Origin: Caulobacter segnis
GTDB lineage: Bacteria > Pseudomonadota > Alphaproteobacteria > Caulobacterales > Caulobacteraceae
DNA: 64,000 nucleotides
Reading direction: 5' to 3'
Assembly (NCBI RefSeq): GCF_003243465.1
Contig: NZ_QFQZ01000015.1
Coordinates: forward strand, 1-64,000
In this document: piece by piece, positions 52,259 through 61,050 of the stretch
Numbering within the stretch: the first letter of the stretch is position 1
Layout of the letters: every line of letters begins with the position of its first letter
Program-made: the position numbers and the translations under genes
Notes under the pieces: generated by a model
Told to the model about the DNA's origin: nothing
The model's database searches: none
The model's input: the letters and a program-made list of their open reading frames with translations, nothing else

Positions 52259-52279
52259 ATAGTCAAAATAGTTGACTAT
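52259..52279. repeat. AT-rich inverted repeat between convergent genes
   Basis: ATAGTCAA and TTGACTAT, a perfect 8-base repeat with spacer AATAG; a second palindrome, AATAGT-TG-ACTATT, is nested in it. It fills the 48-base gap between the helicase stop and the stop of the convergent XRE gene. It could be a two-way terminator or a binding site. Confidence 0.55.
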
Positions 52280-53466
52280 TATTTGCGGCGGAAGGGCACG
52301 ACGTCGCCACCGCCGATCATCGGCGGGCGGCTGGTGGGCTTGAGCCGCACCACCTCAGCCGGATCGCGCTCGAACCATCCCTGCGGCAGGCCCACCAGGT
52401 TGGTGATGTCGTCCGGGGCGATTGTGAACTCGACGGCCAGCAGGTCAGCCTTGGTGCGCACGCGCTCGTCGACGATCAGCTGTAGCGCCTCGCGCAGGAC
52501 CCGGGGCTTGCTGGGCTCCCATTGCCGGTCCAGCGGTTCTTCCTTGGTCCAGCCCTTAGCCGAATGGAGCTTGTACATTTGGGTGGCGTATTCGGGCGAG
52601 ATCAGCCGCATGTCGGCCAGGCGCCGGATCTGCGCCTTGACCGACACGCGCCAGCGCTCCTTGAGCAGCAGCAGCTGGGCTAGCGAGGCGGACTTAACCT
52701 CCATCGGATAGGTGGCGGCCGGCATCAGAAAGGCGCTGGCTAGGCGAAAGGCCTGGGCCTCGATGGCCTTCAGGTCGGACTGGAACTCTTCTTCGGACAC
52801 GCCGCGGTGCAGCAGGGCGTGGGCCATTTCGTGGGCGGCGTCCATTTGCCGGCGCGGGAACGACATCTTGTCGGTAGCCAGCAGGATATGGGGGCGGCCG
52901 TCGATCGGCGACCAGCTGCACAGCCCATCGAGCTTGGCAGTGCCCATTTCGATCGTCCCGACTACGAACCCGACTCGCTCCAGGACGCTGACGACGTCCG
53001 TGCAGGGGCCCTCTCCTATGCGCCAATGGCGACGCAGGTCCAGGGCGATGGCGTCCAGGTCGGAATCGCGCAGCTGCCGCCAGCTGGCCCCGCCCAGCAC
53101 GTCGGGCAGGTTCAGGTCGGGCAGGTCGACATAGTTTTCCAGCGTGCTGCTGATTTCCTGCAGCCAGCGCATCTGGGCGCGCTGGTAGTTCAGGTCGCGC
53201 GTGAGGGTGCTGGCGAGAGAGCGGAAGAACACCGGCTCCTTGGCGGCCAGGGGGTCACGCAGAAAATACTCGGGCCGAAGATCAAGTTCGGCCGCGAGAC
53301 GGCGAAGTGTTTCGGGGTCGGGGGAGCTGTCGCCATCTTCCCACCGGGAGACGGTGCTGGGGTTGATGCCCAGCTGGCGCGCCAGCGCCGACATGCTCGG
53401 AATCCGTCTAGCATCCCTGGCCTCCGAGAGACGGCCAGGGATGAACCCAGGTGTGCCTACGCGCAT
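52279..53466 (-). CDS. XRE regulator with ImmA/IrrE-type metallopeptidase domain
   Basis: 395 residues. Residues 10-75 are an XRE helix-turn-helix (MSALARQLGINPSTVSRWED, GDSSPDPETLRRLAAELDLR). About 170-260 is a zinc-peptidase domain with AAHEMAHALLH (HExxH) near 207-217 and FRLASAFLMPAATYP. Proteins of this type sense a signal and cleave a repressor to switch on mobile elements or defence genes. It converges on the helicase gene. Whether it belongs to the Gabija module or regulates the element is not settled by sequence. Confidence 0.88.
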   Translation of the reverse strand: MRVGTPGFIPGRLSEARDARRIPSMSALARQLGINPSTVSRWEDGDSSPDPETLRRLAAELDLRPEYFLRDPLAAKEPVFFRSLASTLTRDLNYQRAQMRWLQEISSTLENYVDLPDLNLPDVLGGASWRQLRDSDLDAIALDLRRHWRIGEGPCTDVVSVLERVGFVVGTIEMGTAKLDGLCSWSPIDGRPHILLATDKMSFPRRQMDAAHEMAHALLHRGVSEEEFQSDLKAIEAQAFRLASAFLMPAATYPMEVKSASLAQLLLLKERWRVSVKAQIRRLADMRLISPEYATQMYKLHSAKGWTKEEPLDRQWEPSKPRVLREALQLIVDERVRTKADLLAVEFTIAPDDITNLVGLPQGWFERDPAEVVRLKPTSRPPMIGGGDVVPFRRK

Positions 53467-53541
53467 GGCGTCGTTCCCTACTGCGCCCGGCCCCGAAAGG
53501 CCAGAGGGGCGCCCCCACCAGAGACGAGCGGCCGTTCCGGC

Positions 53542-54279
53542 CTAGCCCTCGCCTTCGTCCTTGCGGTCCTTGGCCGCCTCGTCGGTGTCGTTGGCGGCGT
53601 CGAGCGGCTTCTGCTCCGGCGGGGTGAAGGGCTTGCGGCGGCGCTTGAGGCTGACCAGCGGCGGCTCGGACGGACCGTCGGGGCTGTCCGGCGCGTCGCC
53701 GACGCCGTAGCCGTCCAGGAACGTGGCGATCGGCTCGTAATGCACCCAGCCGTCATAGGCGCTGCTGATAACCCCGATGGCCACCTCCTCGATCAGGCCG
53801 GGGCTGTTGCGGTCGCGCGCGACCAGGAAGCACACGAAAACGTCGCCCTCGCGCGGCGCGTCGGGCTCGGGGAAGAGGCTGCCGGTGAGACCGGGGTTGA
53901 GCGTGACGGCGGCCAGACGCGAGCGGTTCTTGGCCGGCAGCTCGTGCGGGACGGGCATGGTGGCCAGGCCCAGGATCACGCCGGGACGGTCGCCGCCGAA
54001 ACGGGCGAAGGGCTGGAAGGCCTTGGCCGCCGCGCCCGGGATGACGCCGTCGGCCAGGATCACCCCGCCGTGCTTCTCGCAAACTTCGACGAAGCCCTTT
54101 TCCTGCATATGGAAGCGGATCCAACCGACCGACTTGCGGGCGCGTTTGGTGTCCAGGTCGGTCCCGTCGCGGATCAGTTCGAACGCCTTGAGCGCCATGG
54201 CCGCGGCCATGTCGAAAAGATCGATCAGCAGATCGCGCGGCAGGGTCGAGATCAGGCGCTTCTTCAGGTCGGTCGGCAT
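53542..54279 (-). CDS. Unknown conserved-looking protein
   Basis: 245 residues from the ATG at 54277-54279, which follows GGAGAG; an upstream in-frame start at 54324 lacks this. Amphipathic helices open the protein (LKKRLISTLPRDLLIDLFDM), a mixed region with WVHYEPIATFLDGYGVG follows, and the last 50 residues are charged and low complexity (DAANDTDEAAKDRKDEGEG). No family recognised. It is a single gene preceded by an AT-rich stretch (54318-54346) that probably holds its promoter. Confidence 0.7.
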   Translation of the reverse strand: MPTDLKKRLISTLPRDLLIDLFDMAAAMALKAFELIRDGTDLDTKRARKSVGWIRFHMQEKGFVEVCEKHGGVILADGVIPGAAAKAFQPFARFGGDRPGVILGLATMPVPHELPAKNRSRLAAVTLNPGLTGSLFPEPDAPREGDVFVCFLVARDRNSPGLIEEVAIGVISSAYDGWVHYEPIATFLDGYGVGDAPDSPDGPSEPPLVSLKRRRKPFTPPEQKPLDAANDTDEAAKDRKDEGEG

Positions 54280-54381
54280 CGAATCTCTCCGTCCGCGTGT
54301 GCGTGAACCCGGAAACAATGCCATATATTATGCATAAAGCAAGATCAGTGAGGGCGGCGATGTGCAAAAAGAGGGATAAGT

Positions 54382-55629
54382 TCAAGAGGAAGGCGATGGC
54401 TTGGCCAGACCGGCGATAGCGGCGATGGCCGCGTCGAAGCCATGCACGACCCGGCAGTCGAAAAGCTGGTCCAGCTTGAGGTTGCCGGCGGTGATCATGT
54501 GGTGCAGCGGCCGCTCGGTGAAGAACATTTGGCAATAGCCTAGGGCTGCTGCGGCGTGCTCGAAGTCGTAGAGGTCATTGACCTCGAACTTCTGGCCCTT
54601 GTTCCAGCGGAAGGCCGCGTGGAGGGCGGCCAGGGCGTGAAGGGTTCTCAGGCGCTGGCGAGGCTTGGGGCCGTTGGTGAGCGCGGCGACGAGCAGCGCG
54701 CACCATCGCCCTCGGGCCTGGGTCCAGGCTTCGGTTCCGGGCTGCGGCGGCTCGATGCCGGCCGCGCGCGCTTCGTCGGCGAAAATCTCCATGCTGACGT
54801 CGCCGGCCAGGTCGGCCACCCCGCCGGCCTCGGCCCCGTAGGCGGTCTTGAAACTGTCCAGCTCGCCGCTGTGCTTGGCGATGCGCAGATTGAGTTCGAC
54901 GACCAGCTTGTGGAAGTCTTCGTCATCGAACGCGTCGAAGGCGGCGATGACCTCCTCGGCCCCGATCGAGCGCCAGAGGTGGTCCAGGACCCGGCGCTGC
55001 AATCGCACGGCCTGACCGGGATCCATGCCGGGCACATAGGGGCAGTCCATCCCCGCCATGCCGAGGCCCCGGCTCCAGACTAGGTGGCGCAACGGATGAA
55101 ACTGATCGGGATCCAGCTCCGGCCGTCCGGTCTTGACCAGGTGGCAGATTTCCGTGGCCATCCGGCGATGGGTGTCGACGATGGATACGCCCTGGCTCAG
55201 TTCGGCGATCAGGGCGGCCGTTTCGGCTCGTGACGTGGGCGACTGCTTGAGGACCTCGAAGACTGTCATGTCGCTGATCGGGAAGATCGCCGCGCCGGTG
55301 GCCAAGGCTCCGCGGACCCGGCCTAGGAGTTCACCGCCCCGGACGCCGTGGTCGCCGCGCTGGGCGTCGCGCAGGTGGATCCAAAAACAGGTGTCGAGGT
55401 AGACGACCGTTCGCCCGTCCAGGCTCTCGCCCAGCTCCACGGTCAGCGCCTTGAGCTGACGGTCGCGATCGCGCCGGAGTAGTTCGACCAGGGCGGCGTC
55501 ACCTGGGTCGTTGGGGCCTGAGTCGTGGCAGCCCAATTGACCGTTCGGGGAGAACGATCGATCGCCAAAATTTTCGCCCGCCGATTTTTGGAGGTCCGGA
55601 TCGGGCGTTTCGGTGATCAGATCGGTCAT
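54382..55629 (-). CDS. PIN-like domain protein coupled to PrimPol
   Basis: 415 residues from the ATG at 55627-55629, which overlaps the PrimPol stop as ATGA. After a disordered leader of about 70 residues comes VVYLDTCFWIHLRDA with Asp79, the first acidic residue of a PIN-like nuclease. Near the end, NDLYDFEHAAAALGYCQMFF then TERPLHH provides the later acidic residues and strand. The middle, about 180 residues, is helical. This is a likely ribonuclease with a large insert; family not named. Assignment rests on the spacing of the acidic motifs only. Confidence 0.7.
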   Translation of the reverse strand: MTDLITETPDPDLQKSAGENFGDRSFSPNGQLGCHDSGPNDPGDAALVELLRRDRDRQLKALTVELGESLDGRTVVYLDTCFWIHLRDAQRGDHGVRGGELLGRVRGALATGAAIFPISDMTVFEVLKQSPTSRAETAALIAELSQGVSIVDTHRRMATEICHLVKTGRPELDPDQFHPLRHLVWSRGLGMAGMDCPYVPGMDPGQAVRLQRRVLDHLWRSIGAEEVIAAFDAFDDEDFHKLVVELNLRIAKHSGELDSFKTAYGAEAGGVADLAGDVSMEIFADEARAAGIEPPQPGTEAWTQARGRWCALLVAALTNGPKPRQRLRTLHALAALHAAFRWNKGQKFEVNDLYDFEHAAAALGYCQMFFTERPLHHMITAGNLKLDQLFDCRVVHGFDAAIAAIAGLAKPSPSS

Positions 55630-57221
55630 GGCGGACCACTCTGATCTGGTTTGGCCCAACCTGCGGGGTCCAGTGGACGCTCAACTGGACGCATCGGTGC
55701 GGGGCTGGAGAGAACTGTGCAGTTCACCGTCAGGCCTAGGGGGCGGTGATTCTCTTCTGGTGCGATTGCGATGATTTTAGGAACGTCTGGAACATCCAAG
55801 GACCGGACGGAGAACATCGCGCGAGGCGTTCTCGGACCCAGACGTGGCTGGAGGCGCCGCTCGAGCAGGTCCGCCGCTTCCAGCCGGTTGCGTGCGCGAC
55901 GAAGCCGGCGTTCGTCCCAGGTTCCGAACGGGCCGCCGCGCTGGGCGCACATGCCCCGGACGCTCAGCTCGGCGGTGGACGGCGCGCCCCATTGTTCGGC
56001 GACGATGGCGTAGAGCGTGGCGGCGTCGGCGTTTCCGTCCAGGCGCGCTAAGAGGTTGGTGATGTTCAGGGACGAAACGAGCGGCGAGGCCAGCCGGTAG
56101 GTTCCAGTCCTGCCACGGCCGCGACGCGCCCGCTCGGTGATTCTCAGCCGGCCCGTGGCGACCAGGGCGTCGATCGCGGTGCGATAGTGCGTCTGGCTCC
56201 AGGTGGGCACCAAGCACTGCTTGACCAGGCGGGAGGGAGTTAGCACCAAGTCCTCGCCCGGCACGGAGGTCTGCGACAGCAGCAGCAGAAGCGTGACTGC
56301 GCGGGCCTCGCCCTGGTGGTCGATGAGGGCCTTACGGATCTCGCGCGCCCGGTTGGCGGGCAGGCGGATCATGTTGGCCAGCTCCCAGCGCCAGGCGCTC
56401 TGGGCGGTCTTTTCGACCTCCGCATCGTCGAGCGGCGGATCGCAGGCCATCTGATTGTAGTGCGAGACCCGGGCCAGCAGGACCTCCAGGCCGGCGGCAT
56501 CGGAGACTTCGCGGCGGACCTGCCGACACTGACGCCGGGCATAGGCGAAGACGGCCTGATTGCGATGTCCTTCGGGCACGCGGTCTAGGGCGAGCAGAGC
56601 GACGCTGTCCATCGCGATCGGCGCTTGGCCGAATCGGCGGCTCGCGGGATCGAGGCCGCCTGGGCCCATGAGAGTCTCGTAGGCGTCGTCGGTCAGCGGT
56701 GTGAGGCGCCGCAGCCGCTCGGCGAATAGGCCGGGGACGTCCCTGGAGCCACCGTCGGCCAGGGTGTAGACGCCGTTGGCCGAGACCGAGCCGGGTAACA
56801 GCACGAGGTCGCAGGATTTGGCGCCCTTGATGTCGTAGGCGCGATCGGTGGGACGGTTGCCGCCCCGGCGGCGTCGGCCCGGATCGGTGAACCACCAGTG
56901 TTCGCCTTTAGGGGTCAGGGTGCGCAGAACGGGAGGCCCGGCGTGCTCGCGAAAATAGGCCAGCGCCTCGGCGTCGTCGGCATCCAGCACCACAACCCCG
57001 GCGCGACGCGTCGCGAAGCCGAGGCTGGCGTGGGGGTGGCGCTGCGCCCAGGTCTCGATGGTCGTGGTGGACGGGATCCGCTTCGCGTACTGGCGCACCA
57101 GCGGTTTTTTAGTCTGGGGACAGACGGGAAAGGTGGGCACGCCCGCGACAGCATAGGCGTAGGCCAGCCGTCCATACGGGCCCAGGTCAGGTCGTGCCGC
57201 CTTGCTTCGTTCCGTGCTCAT
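55626..57221 (-). CDS. Bifunctional DNA primase/polymerase (PrimPol) protein
   Basis: 531 residues. The PrimPol N-terminal domain is at about 12-190: YAVAGVPTFPVCPQTKKPLV, HPHASLGFATRRAGVVVLDA with the catalytic Asp pair in VVLDADD, TPKGEHWWFTDPG, and CDLVLLPGSV. A primase C-terminal helical domain (VPEGHRNQAVFAYARRQCR) and winged-helix regions follow. It could prime or copy DNA of the element. The gene is first of a two-gene unit with the PIN-like gene. Confidence 0.85.
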   Translation of the reverse strand: MSTERSKAARPDLGPYGRLAYAYAVAGVPTFPVCPQTKKPLVRQYAKRIPSTTTIETWAQRHPHASLGFATRRAGVVVLDADDAEALAYFREHAGPPVLRTLTPKGEHWWFTDPGRRRRGGNRPTDRAYDIKGAKSCDLVLLPGSVSANGVYTLADGGSRDVPGLFAERLRRLTPLTDDAYETLMGPGGLDPASRRFGQAPIAMDSVALLALDRVPEGHRNQAVFAYARRQCRQVRREVSDAAGLEVLLARVSHYNQMACDPPLDDAEVEKTAQSAWRWELANMIRLPANRAREIRKALIDHQGEARAVTLLLLLSQTSVPGEDLVLTPSRLVKQCLVPTWSQTHYRTAIDALVATGRLRITERARRGRGRTGTYRLASPLVSSLNITNLLARLDGNADAATLYAIVAEQWGAPSTAELSVRGMCAQRGGPFGTWDERRLRRARNRLEAADLLERRLQPRLGPRTPRAMFSVRSLDVPDVPKIIAIAPEENHRPLGLTVNCTVLSSPAPMRPVERPLDPAGWAKPDQSGPP

Positions 57222-57264
57222 GTTCGCCTATGATGGGACGAGGGGTACGCACGCACACTAGATC

Positions 57265-57279
57265 TTGTGGGTACCACAA
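57265..57279. promoter_or_regulatory. Palindrome upstream of the PrimPol gene
   Basis: TTGTGG and CCACAA around GTA, about 45 bases before the PrimPol ATG. A small, perfect palindrome in a promoter position is a candidate operator, perhaps for one of the XRE proteins of the element. Confidence 0.4.
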
Positions 57280-57383
57280 ATCGGGCGACCGCAGAACGTC
57301 GTTAGCGGCGCTGGGCTCGGTTTGCTGGGGACAGGCCTGTGGACGGTCGCGGCCGGCGCGGAGAAGGCTTGAGCCAGCGTCCT

Positions 57384-58226
57384 CTATCGAGCGTTCAGCC
57401 AGTATGACGCAACCGCGGCCGTAACCTGAAAGACGAGCCGTGCTTCTTCGCGAGAGTAAGTATGTTCGCTGCTGTCGGCGCCATCGTCGTGGTGCGGAAG
57501 GTGAGTGCAGTGCCGGGCCGAGGCGACCAGCAGATCGACACGTTCGGAAAAGGACATGTCGAACTGCTTGTCGGGAAGCTTGGTCTTGGGTGTTGAGGTC
57601 AGGCCCAGGCGATCATACGCCAGCCGGCAGTCGCCGATGCACTTGGCGTAATTGCCGTTGTGAAAGGCGGCTTCGGCGGACAACAGTCGGCGGGCGATGC
57701 CCTCATCCCCGGGGCTGGAGGCTACGGGGATCGAGGCTTCCATCAGCAGGACGCCTGCGGCGGAGGACCCCTTCAGTTGATCGATCCACGCGGAGCGCTG
57801 AACGGTGAGCGTGTGCTCGACACTGATCGCCACGCGTCCTACCCCGTCGTCCACCACACCCCCGACGCCCAGGATCGAAAGGCGCAGCGAGAGATCCCTT
57901 CCGTCACGTGCGTCCTCGAGCGCCAGCAGCTGACGGTGCTGCAAAGTGGCCCGGTACTCCAATTGCTGGGTCAAGGGGTTGTCGTACTGTTCAATGCGCG
58001 CCGTGGACGCGGATCGAAGCGTGGCCAGGTGATCGGCGCCGGTCGCCGGCTGCAGGTAGAGGCCGATAGAGTCGATTCGCGCCCAGCGGCGCGGCGAAGG
58101 CGGGGGCGGCGGAGAGCAAGTGATATCGATCAGGAGCGCCAGTTCGAAGGCTCCCACACCGCGACGCAACTGAACGGCCTGGACATTCAGGTCAGCGATG
58201 ATGTTGTGTTCGACGGTCAGCTTCAT
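57384..58226 (-). CDS. Unknown protein with beta-rich front and helical end
   Basis: 280 residues, ATG behind AGGACC. The first 160 residues look like alternating beta strands with RIDSIGLYLQPATG, then IDQLKGSSAAGVLLMEASIP marks a change to helices. LLSAEAAFHNGNYAKCIGDC and RLAYDRLG resemble a HEPN- or TPR-like helical unit. No named family can be assigned. It lies between PrimPol and the exonuclease on the minus strand as its own unit. Confidence 0.65.
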   Translation of the reverse strand: MKLTVEHNIIADLNVQAVQLRRGVGAFELALLIDITCSPPPPPSPRRWARIDSIGLYLQPATGADHLATLRSASTARIEQYDNPLTQQLEYRATLQHRQLLALEDARDGRDLSLRLSILGVGGVVDDGVGRVAISVEHTLTVQRSAWIDQLKGSSAAGVLLMEASIPVASSPGDEGIARRLLSAEAAFHNGNYAKCIGDCRLAYDRLGLTSTPKTKLPDKQFDMSFSERVDLLVASARHCTHLPHHDDGADSSEHTYSREEARLVFQVTAAVASYWLNAR

Positions 58227-58315
58227 GAGGTCCTGGCCAGTCCGGGTCGTAACCGTGGCAGGGTGTGCTTTTCGGGACCCGCCGTCGAGGCCCCGATCGA
58301 GGCTTGTGCTCGACC

Positions 58316-59218
58316 TTAGCCGCGCTCGGAGAACCGCTCGAACGTGGTGATCCGTCTGGGGGTGAGGCCAGGATCGTAGCCGTAGATCTCCTGGGTGAGG
58401 AAGGTGAGTTCGGCTTCGAGGTCGCGGTCAGGCACGTCGGTAAACCAAGCCTTGGGGCCGGCGACGTCGTCGCCGTTCCAGCGATAGCCGCGGGCCTTGA
58501 GCTTGTCTTTCTGCTCGAAGGGGGAGCGGTCGGCGACGATGCGCCAGGTGGGGGCGCGGGCGGCGTCCAGCAGGTGGGCCAGGGCCGTGCGACCGTCCTG
58601 CAGCGGGCGGGCCAGGACCTCCAGGCCCGCGAGGCAGTCGTTCTCGGCCCGGTGGCCGTCGAAGAAGAAGCCACGCCAGTGGGCCAGGACCGAGAGCTTG
58701 GTCCCCTCAGCCCCCTGCCCCTTCCAGTCGACCTGGCTCATCGAGCAGGCCCAGCCCTTGAGCTTGAAGGCGTCGGTCAGGCGCTCGGCGAAGGGCCGGT
58801 CGAAGGCGGCGTTGTGGGCGATGACGATCACCGCCGAGGCGATGAAGGCGTCGACAGCCTCTGGGTCGAGGACCTGGCCCTCGACCATGGCGTCGGTGAT
58901 CCCGGTGATCTGGGTCACTTCGGCCGGGATCGGCTTGCTGGGCTGGTTGAGGGCCACGAACGGGGCGTGGACGGCGCACAGGCGGCCTTCGGGGTCGTAG
59001 TCGAAGGGGATCATCGCCAGCTCGATGATCTCGTCGCGGCGCGTGTCGGTGCCCGTGGTCTCGGTATCGAGGAAGACGCCGCGCTTCAGCGTGGCCGGGT
59101 CGGCGCCGGCGTGCAGGGTGCAGCCCTCAAACCGGCGCAGCAGACGATAGCGGCCGCTGGCTTCGAGCTGGGCGGCCATGACTTCCAGGGCGGCGAGGTC
59201 GGGCGTGGCGTCGGGCAT
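58316..59218 (-). CDS. DnaQ-like 3'-5' exonuclease
   Basis: 300 residues from the ATG at 59216-59218; an upstream ATG at 59254 is possible. The DEDD motifs are all visible: VFLDTETTGTD (Exo I, Asp and Glu), IAHNAAFDRPF (Exo II) and HRAENDCLAG (Exo III, DEDDh type). The C-terminal 100 residues contain RGYRWNGDDVAGPKAWFTDV, a small domain frequent in mobile-element exonucleases. It degrades single-stranded or mismatched 3' ends; its role on the element is unknown. Confidence 0.9.
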   Translation of the reverse strand: MPDATPDLAALEVMAAQLEASGRYRLLRRFEGCTLHAGADPATLKRGVFLDTETTGTDTRRDEIIELAMIPFDYDPEGRLCAVHAPFVALNQPSKPIPAEVTQITGITDAMVEGQVLDPEAVDAFIASAVIVIAHNAAFDRPFAERLTDAFKLKGWACSMSQVDWKGQGAEGTKLSVLAHWRGFFFDGHRAENDCLAGLEVLARPLQDGRTALAHLLDAARAPTWRIVADRSPFEQKDKLKARGYRWNGDDVAGPKAWFTDVPDRDLEAELTFLTQEIYGYDPGLTPRRITTFERFSERG

Positions 59219-59381
59219 AGGGGGTCCGAAGAATCGTCGAGGCCATCCTGCCATACCGGCGGAGGTTGGGTGCGCGTGATGGATGGCCGCATAAGGTGTC
59301 GGTCGTGTCGGCCGGCTGTCGGGTCGATGTCGTGGCCGCCGTGGCGATGTTGTTTATCGTGCTCAGGGAGAGGAGGGGCCG

Positions 59382-60077
59382 ATGTCCGACGATCCCGATT
59401 TTGAACTGCGTGCGCCGACTAAGGCCGAGCTGGCCGTCATCCTCAAGACCTTCCGAGATCTCCAGGGCTGGACGCAGGAGACCTTGGCCGAGCTCGCCGG
59501 CGTCAACGTCCGGACCATCCAGCGCGTCGAGGACGGCAAGGGCGGCTCGGCCGACACCCTGCGCGCCGTCGCCCGCGCGGTCCAGGCCAAGGATCTCGAC
59601 TTCCTGGTCAGGCCGCAGCGCTTTCCGACCGAGGCGGGCCTTCGCCGACAGCAGGAGGCCTTCGACCGCGAGAACATGATGCTGCCGGCCACGACCATCG
59701 CGTCCGGTCGCGCGCTCGAGGGCTTCATGGGCGGGGTCAACATGCTGTCCTGCGCGGATGACGAGCTGCTCGACGAGGACCGTGAGAGCCTGGCCGACGC
59801 CGCGCACCTCTTCGACTACCTGCGCGACTATCTCGATGTGAAGGGCGAGATCAGCCACCAGGAACGGCTGGGCGTCGCCGATGATCTGGATGCCATCTTG
59901 CGATCCCTGCGAGGGCGCGGCGTCAGCGTGGCGGTGGCTACTCGGGAGACCAATCTGACTAACGACAACTGGGTGGACAAGCGGCCCTGGCGGGTGAAGA
60001 TCGGCTATCTGGCCCTGCTGCCGGCGGGCCGAACCGTCACCAGCCTGGCGGTTTCGCGTCGCATTCGCCTCGAATAG
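59382..60077 (+). CDS. XRE-family regulator with long C-terminal domain
   Basis: 231 residues, ATG behind GAGAGGAGGGG. Residues 15-75 are an XRE domain (WTQETLAELAGVNVRTIQRV). The remaining 150 residues are not recognised (LADAAHLFDYLRDYLDVKGE). It diverges from the exonuclease gene. The following 233 bases (60078-60310) show no gene. Confidence 0.82.
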   Translation: MSDDPDFELRAPTKAELAVILKTFRDLQGWTQETLAELAGVNVRTIQRVEDGKGGSADTLRAVARAVQAKDLDFLVRPQRFPTEAGLRRQQEAFDRENMMLPATTIASGRALEGFMGGVNMLSCADDELLDEDRESLADAAHLFDYLRDYLDVKGEISHQERLGVADDLDAILRSLRGRGVSVAVATRETNLTNDNWVDKRPWRVKIGYLALLPAGRTVTSLAVSRRIRLE

Positions 60078-60310
60078 GCGGAAAATGCGATTTGAGGTGG
60101 GTCTTTGTGGTGACCTACGGTGGGGTCGCCGATCGACCTGACCTGGGGCCGTCAAACGACCACTGAACTAGCGCCACCGAACCAGCGCAAAGGCTAACGA
60201 GCCCAAGTACCATGGGTCGGGTGGCTTTCTCCATGACCCACCCCCTTCCGCTCGCGCCATTGCGCGTCAGGGCCGGCGGCCTCAGTTTGATCGACGAAAG
60301 GACTTCGCTC

Positions 60311-60829
60311 ATGGCCGACACCGCCACCCCCGCGCCGACCGGCGCCACCGTCGTCGATTTCCCCAAGGCTCCCAAGAAGGTCGCTCCGACCGAGAAGATC
60401 TGGGGCAAGGCCGTCACCAGCCACGGCTATGCGGGGGTGCCCAACATCCTGATCCGCAGCCAGGCGCGCCTGGGGCTCTCGCCGCTGCAGTTCAACATCG
60501 TGGTTCAGCTGCTGGAGTACTATCACGACCCCAGCCGCCCGCCCTTCCCGTCCAAGGAGGAGCTGGCCGGCCGCATGGGCGTCAAGGCCAAGACCATCCA
60601 GACCAACATGCGCGCCCTGGAGAAGGCCGGGCTCGTGCGGCGCGAGCTGCGCAAGACCGCGGCCGGCGACTGGAACTCCAACCTCTATCACCTCGACGGT
60701 CTGATCGCGAAGGTGATGGCCTTGGAGCCGGAGTTCGCCAAGGTCCGCGAGGAGCGCAAGGCGGCCAAGCGGGCGGTCGAGACGCCGGCCGGCAAACGGG
60801 CGGCGGCCAAGGCGGGGACGGAAGCCTGA
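60311..60829 (+). CDS. Helix-turn-helix protein, replication or regulatory type
   Basis: 172 residues from the ATG at 60311 behind GAAAGGA. A winged helix covers about 60-120: LGLSPLQFNIVVQLLEYYHD, PFPSKEELAGRMGVKAKTIQ and MRALEKAGLVRRELRKT. The tail is basic. It resembles the helix-turn-helix domains of plasmid-type replication or partition proteins. It overlaps the next gene by one base, in TGATG. Confidence 0.78.
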   Translation: MADTATPAPTGATVVDFPKAPKKVAPTEKIWGKAVTSHGYAGVPNILIRSQARLGLSPLQFNIVVQLLEYYHDPSRPPFPSKEELAGRMGVKAKTIQTNMRALEKAGLVRRELRKTAAGDWNSNLYHLDGLIAKVMALEPEFAKVREERKAAKRAVETPAGKRAAAKAGTEA

Positions 60830-61014
60830 TGCCTGACCGTAAAGCCATGCCGCCAGCCGCCCCGCCGGCCCTTGCCGAGCCGCCGAAGCTGTCGGTGTCG
60901 TTCTTCGGCTTCAAGATCGAGGGCGCCGGCGCGGCGGGAGCCCGCTTCGCGTTCTGGATCGCCCTGGCCGTCTGTGGCCTGGCGGCCTTGAACCTCTTGT
61001 CCCATCTCGCCTGA
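60829..61014 (+). CDS. Small single-helix membrane protein
   Basis: 61 residues starting at the last base of the preceding gene. A Pro/Ala-rich start is followed by KLSVSFFGFKIEGAGAAGAR and one hydrophobic helix (FAFWIALAVCGLAALNLL). Translational coupling to the helix-turn-helix gene supports that it is real. No family recognised. Confidence 0.65.
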   Translation: MPDRKAMPPAAPPALAEPPKLSVSFFGFKIEGAGAAGARFAFWIALAVCGLAALNLLSHLA

Positions 61015-61050
61015 CCGGGCCCGGCGACGGCCTGTCGGAGGCGGCGCGCT

